A DNA stretch of 64,000 nt from Pyrenophora tritici-repentis (lineage: Eukaryota; Ascomycota; Dothideomycetes; Pleosporales; Pleosporaceae). Positions 63,434 through 64,000 of the stretch are shown one piece after another. Each line of letters begins with the position of its first letter. The stretch's first letter is position 1. The position numbers and the translations under genes are program-made. Under the pieces are notes generated by a model that did no database searches, was not told where the DNA came from, and was given only the letters and a program-made list of their open reading frames with translations. The stretch is from contig NC_089396.1 of the NCBI RefSeq assembly GCF_003171515.1, positions 2,108,001 through 2,172,000 on the forward strand, given 5' to 3'.

Positions 63434-64000
63434 CTACGACCTCTTCTTTGCATTAACATTCTTCCCCGCACCCACCTTGACCCTGCCCCCCGCACGCCCA
63501 CGATCCCCCGTCAGTATCCCCGGTAGATAATTCTCATCCATAAGGTCCCTCGCTTTACTTCTCTTCTCCACCTCGACCCTCTTCGTATACTCCTTCTGGT
63601 CCTCTGTGAGAATTAAATCCCGTCCCCAACCACCCTTACCCCCACCCTGGCCCGCGGTCCACTTGGTGTTCGCGGTGCCTGCAATGGGCTTGGGGATACT
63701 GTACTTGTCGCCGCGTTTGTTGAACTGGTAGTTCTTCGCGAGGTGGATTCTAAACTCGCCTTTTGCGTTTGTGGAACACGATACGCGCTGCAGGGTGGCT
63801 TGGCCGCAGCGCGGGCAGAATTGTCGTGTCATTTCTTTTGTGATGAGGAAGCAGGCGTGGCAGCGGAGGACTTTTGTGTTTACGGTTTTTATGCGTGACA
63901 TGTTTGTGGAGAGGAGGTTGAGGTTCATTTGTAGGAGCACATTTTGCATGGCGAAGTCGGTTGTCATGGTTGCTACGTCGAGTTGCGGGTTGGAGGCTGT
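63434..64000 (-). CDS. NOB1: NOB1, 20S pre-rRNA endonuclease, C-terminal part
   Basis: The frame is open from the window edge (64000) to a stop at 63436-63434, so 188 residues of the C-terminal part are seen and the PIN nuclease domain lies outside the window. LDVATMTTDFAMQNVLLQMN leads into the zinc ribbon, with CHAC and CPRC as metal ligands, then GEFRIHLAKNYQFNKRGDKYSIPKP, all typical of NOB1. A Gly-rich loop (TAGQGGGKGGWGRDLILTEDQ) and a basic tail end the protein. NOB1 cuts 20S pre-rRNA at site D to make mature 18S rRNA in cytoplasmic pre-40S particles. Confidence 0.95.
   Translation of the reverse strand, partial: TASNPQLDVATMTTDFAMQNVLLQMNLNLLSTNMSRIKTVNTKVLRCHACFLITKEMTRQFCPRCGQATLQRVSCSTNAKGEFRIHLAKNYQFNKRGDKYSIPKPIAGTANTKWTAGQGGGKGGWGRDLILTEDQKEYTKRVEVEKRSKARDLMDENYLPGILTGDRGRAGGRVKVGAGKNVNAKKRS

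Noticed and set aside
1..64000. CRISPR arrays, bacterial operons, ribosome binding sites, prophage
   Set aside because: No direct-repeat/spacer arrays or bacterial gene organisation; the window is clearly fungal nuclear DNA.

Overview
This is nuclear DNA from a filamentous ascomycete, most likely a Dothideomycete of the Pleosporales type. Genes are split by 44-62 nt introns with GTRNGT donors, a CTAAC/CTRAC-like branch site and an AG acceptor. Plant-wall enzymes, a Zn2Cys6 regulator, a Fot1/pogo-type transposon, F-box relics and C-to-T type gene breakage all fit. The species cannot be fixed from the sequence alone. The exon boundaries below were worked out by reading frames and splice signals by eye.

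Layout. 0-9.4 kb: end of an unknown gene, a secreted copper-radical oxidase (AA5) with two PAN domains, a Zn2Cys6 transcription factor, a B3/B4-domain gene broken by two nonsense codons, and a small Rieske protein. 9.4-21 kb: carbohydrate and protein degradation (GH30 beta-1,6-galactanase, GH32 fructosidase, M14 carboxypeptidase, BNR_4/PL42-like lyase), interrupted at 14.8-16.7 kb by an apparently intact 1,854-bp transposon. 21-37 kb: housekeeping (CTD kinase Ctk1, GTP cyclohydrolase I), two LRR-like unknowns, a long coiled-coil protein and an AT-hook protein, with small foldback (MITE-like) elements at 28 kb. 38.7 kb: a tRNA-Gly(GCC) gene. 40-51 kb: two paralogous Cys/His-rich proteins, GH92 alpha-mannosidase, a PPxY membrane protein, a divergent pICln/WDR83 pair and an unknown gene. 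51-59.6 kb: a gene-poor stretch holding relics (F-box, Ran, P-type ATPase fragments), tandem repeats and another foldback element. 59.9-61.3 kb: a sesquiterpene-type terpene synthase. 63.4 kb to the end: NOB1.

The most unusual observation is the tRNA-Gly gene at 38,719-38,860. Besides a normal 16-nt anticodon-loop intron, its T-loop is split by 55 nt that look exactly like a spliceosomal intron (GTAAGC start, CCTAAC branch site, TTCAG end). Removing both insertions gives a fully paired 71-nt tRNA, and a T7 Pol III terminator follows. The insertion breaks the B box but carries a B-box-like TTCGATTC of its own.

A second theme is gene decay: B3/B4 and F-box relics carry stops that one C-to-T change (or G-to-A for the ATPase relic) would explain, as in repeat-induced point mutation. 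A third is carbohydrate breakdown: the galactanase, the PL42-like lyase and possibly the AA5 oxidase could act on the same arabinogalactan side chains.
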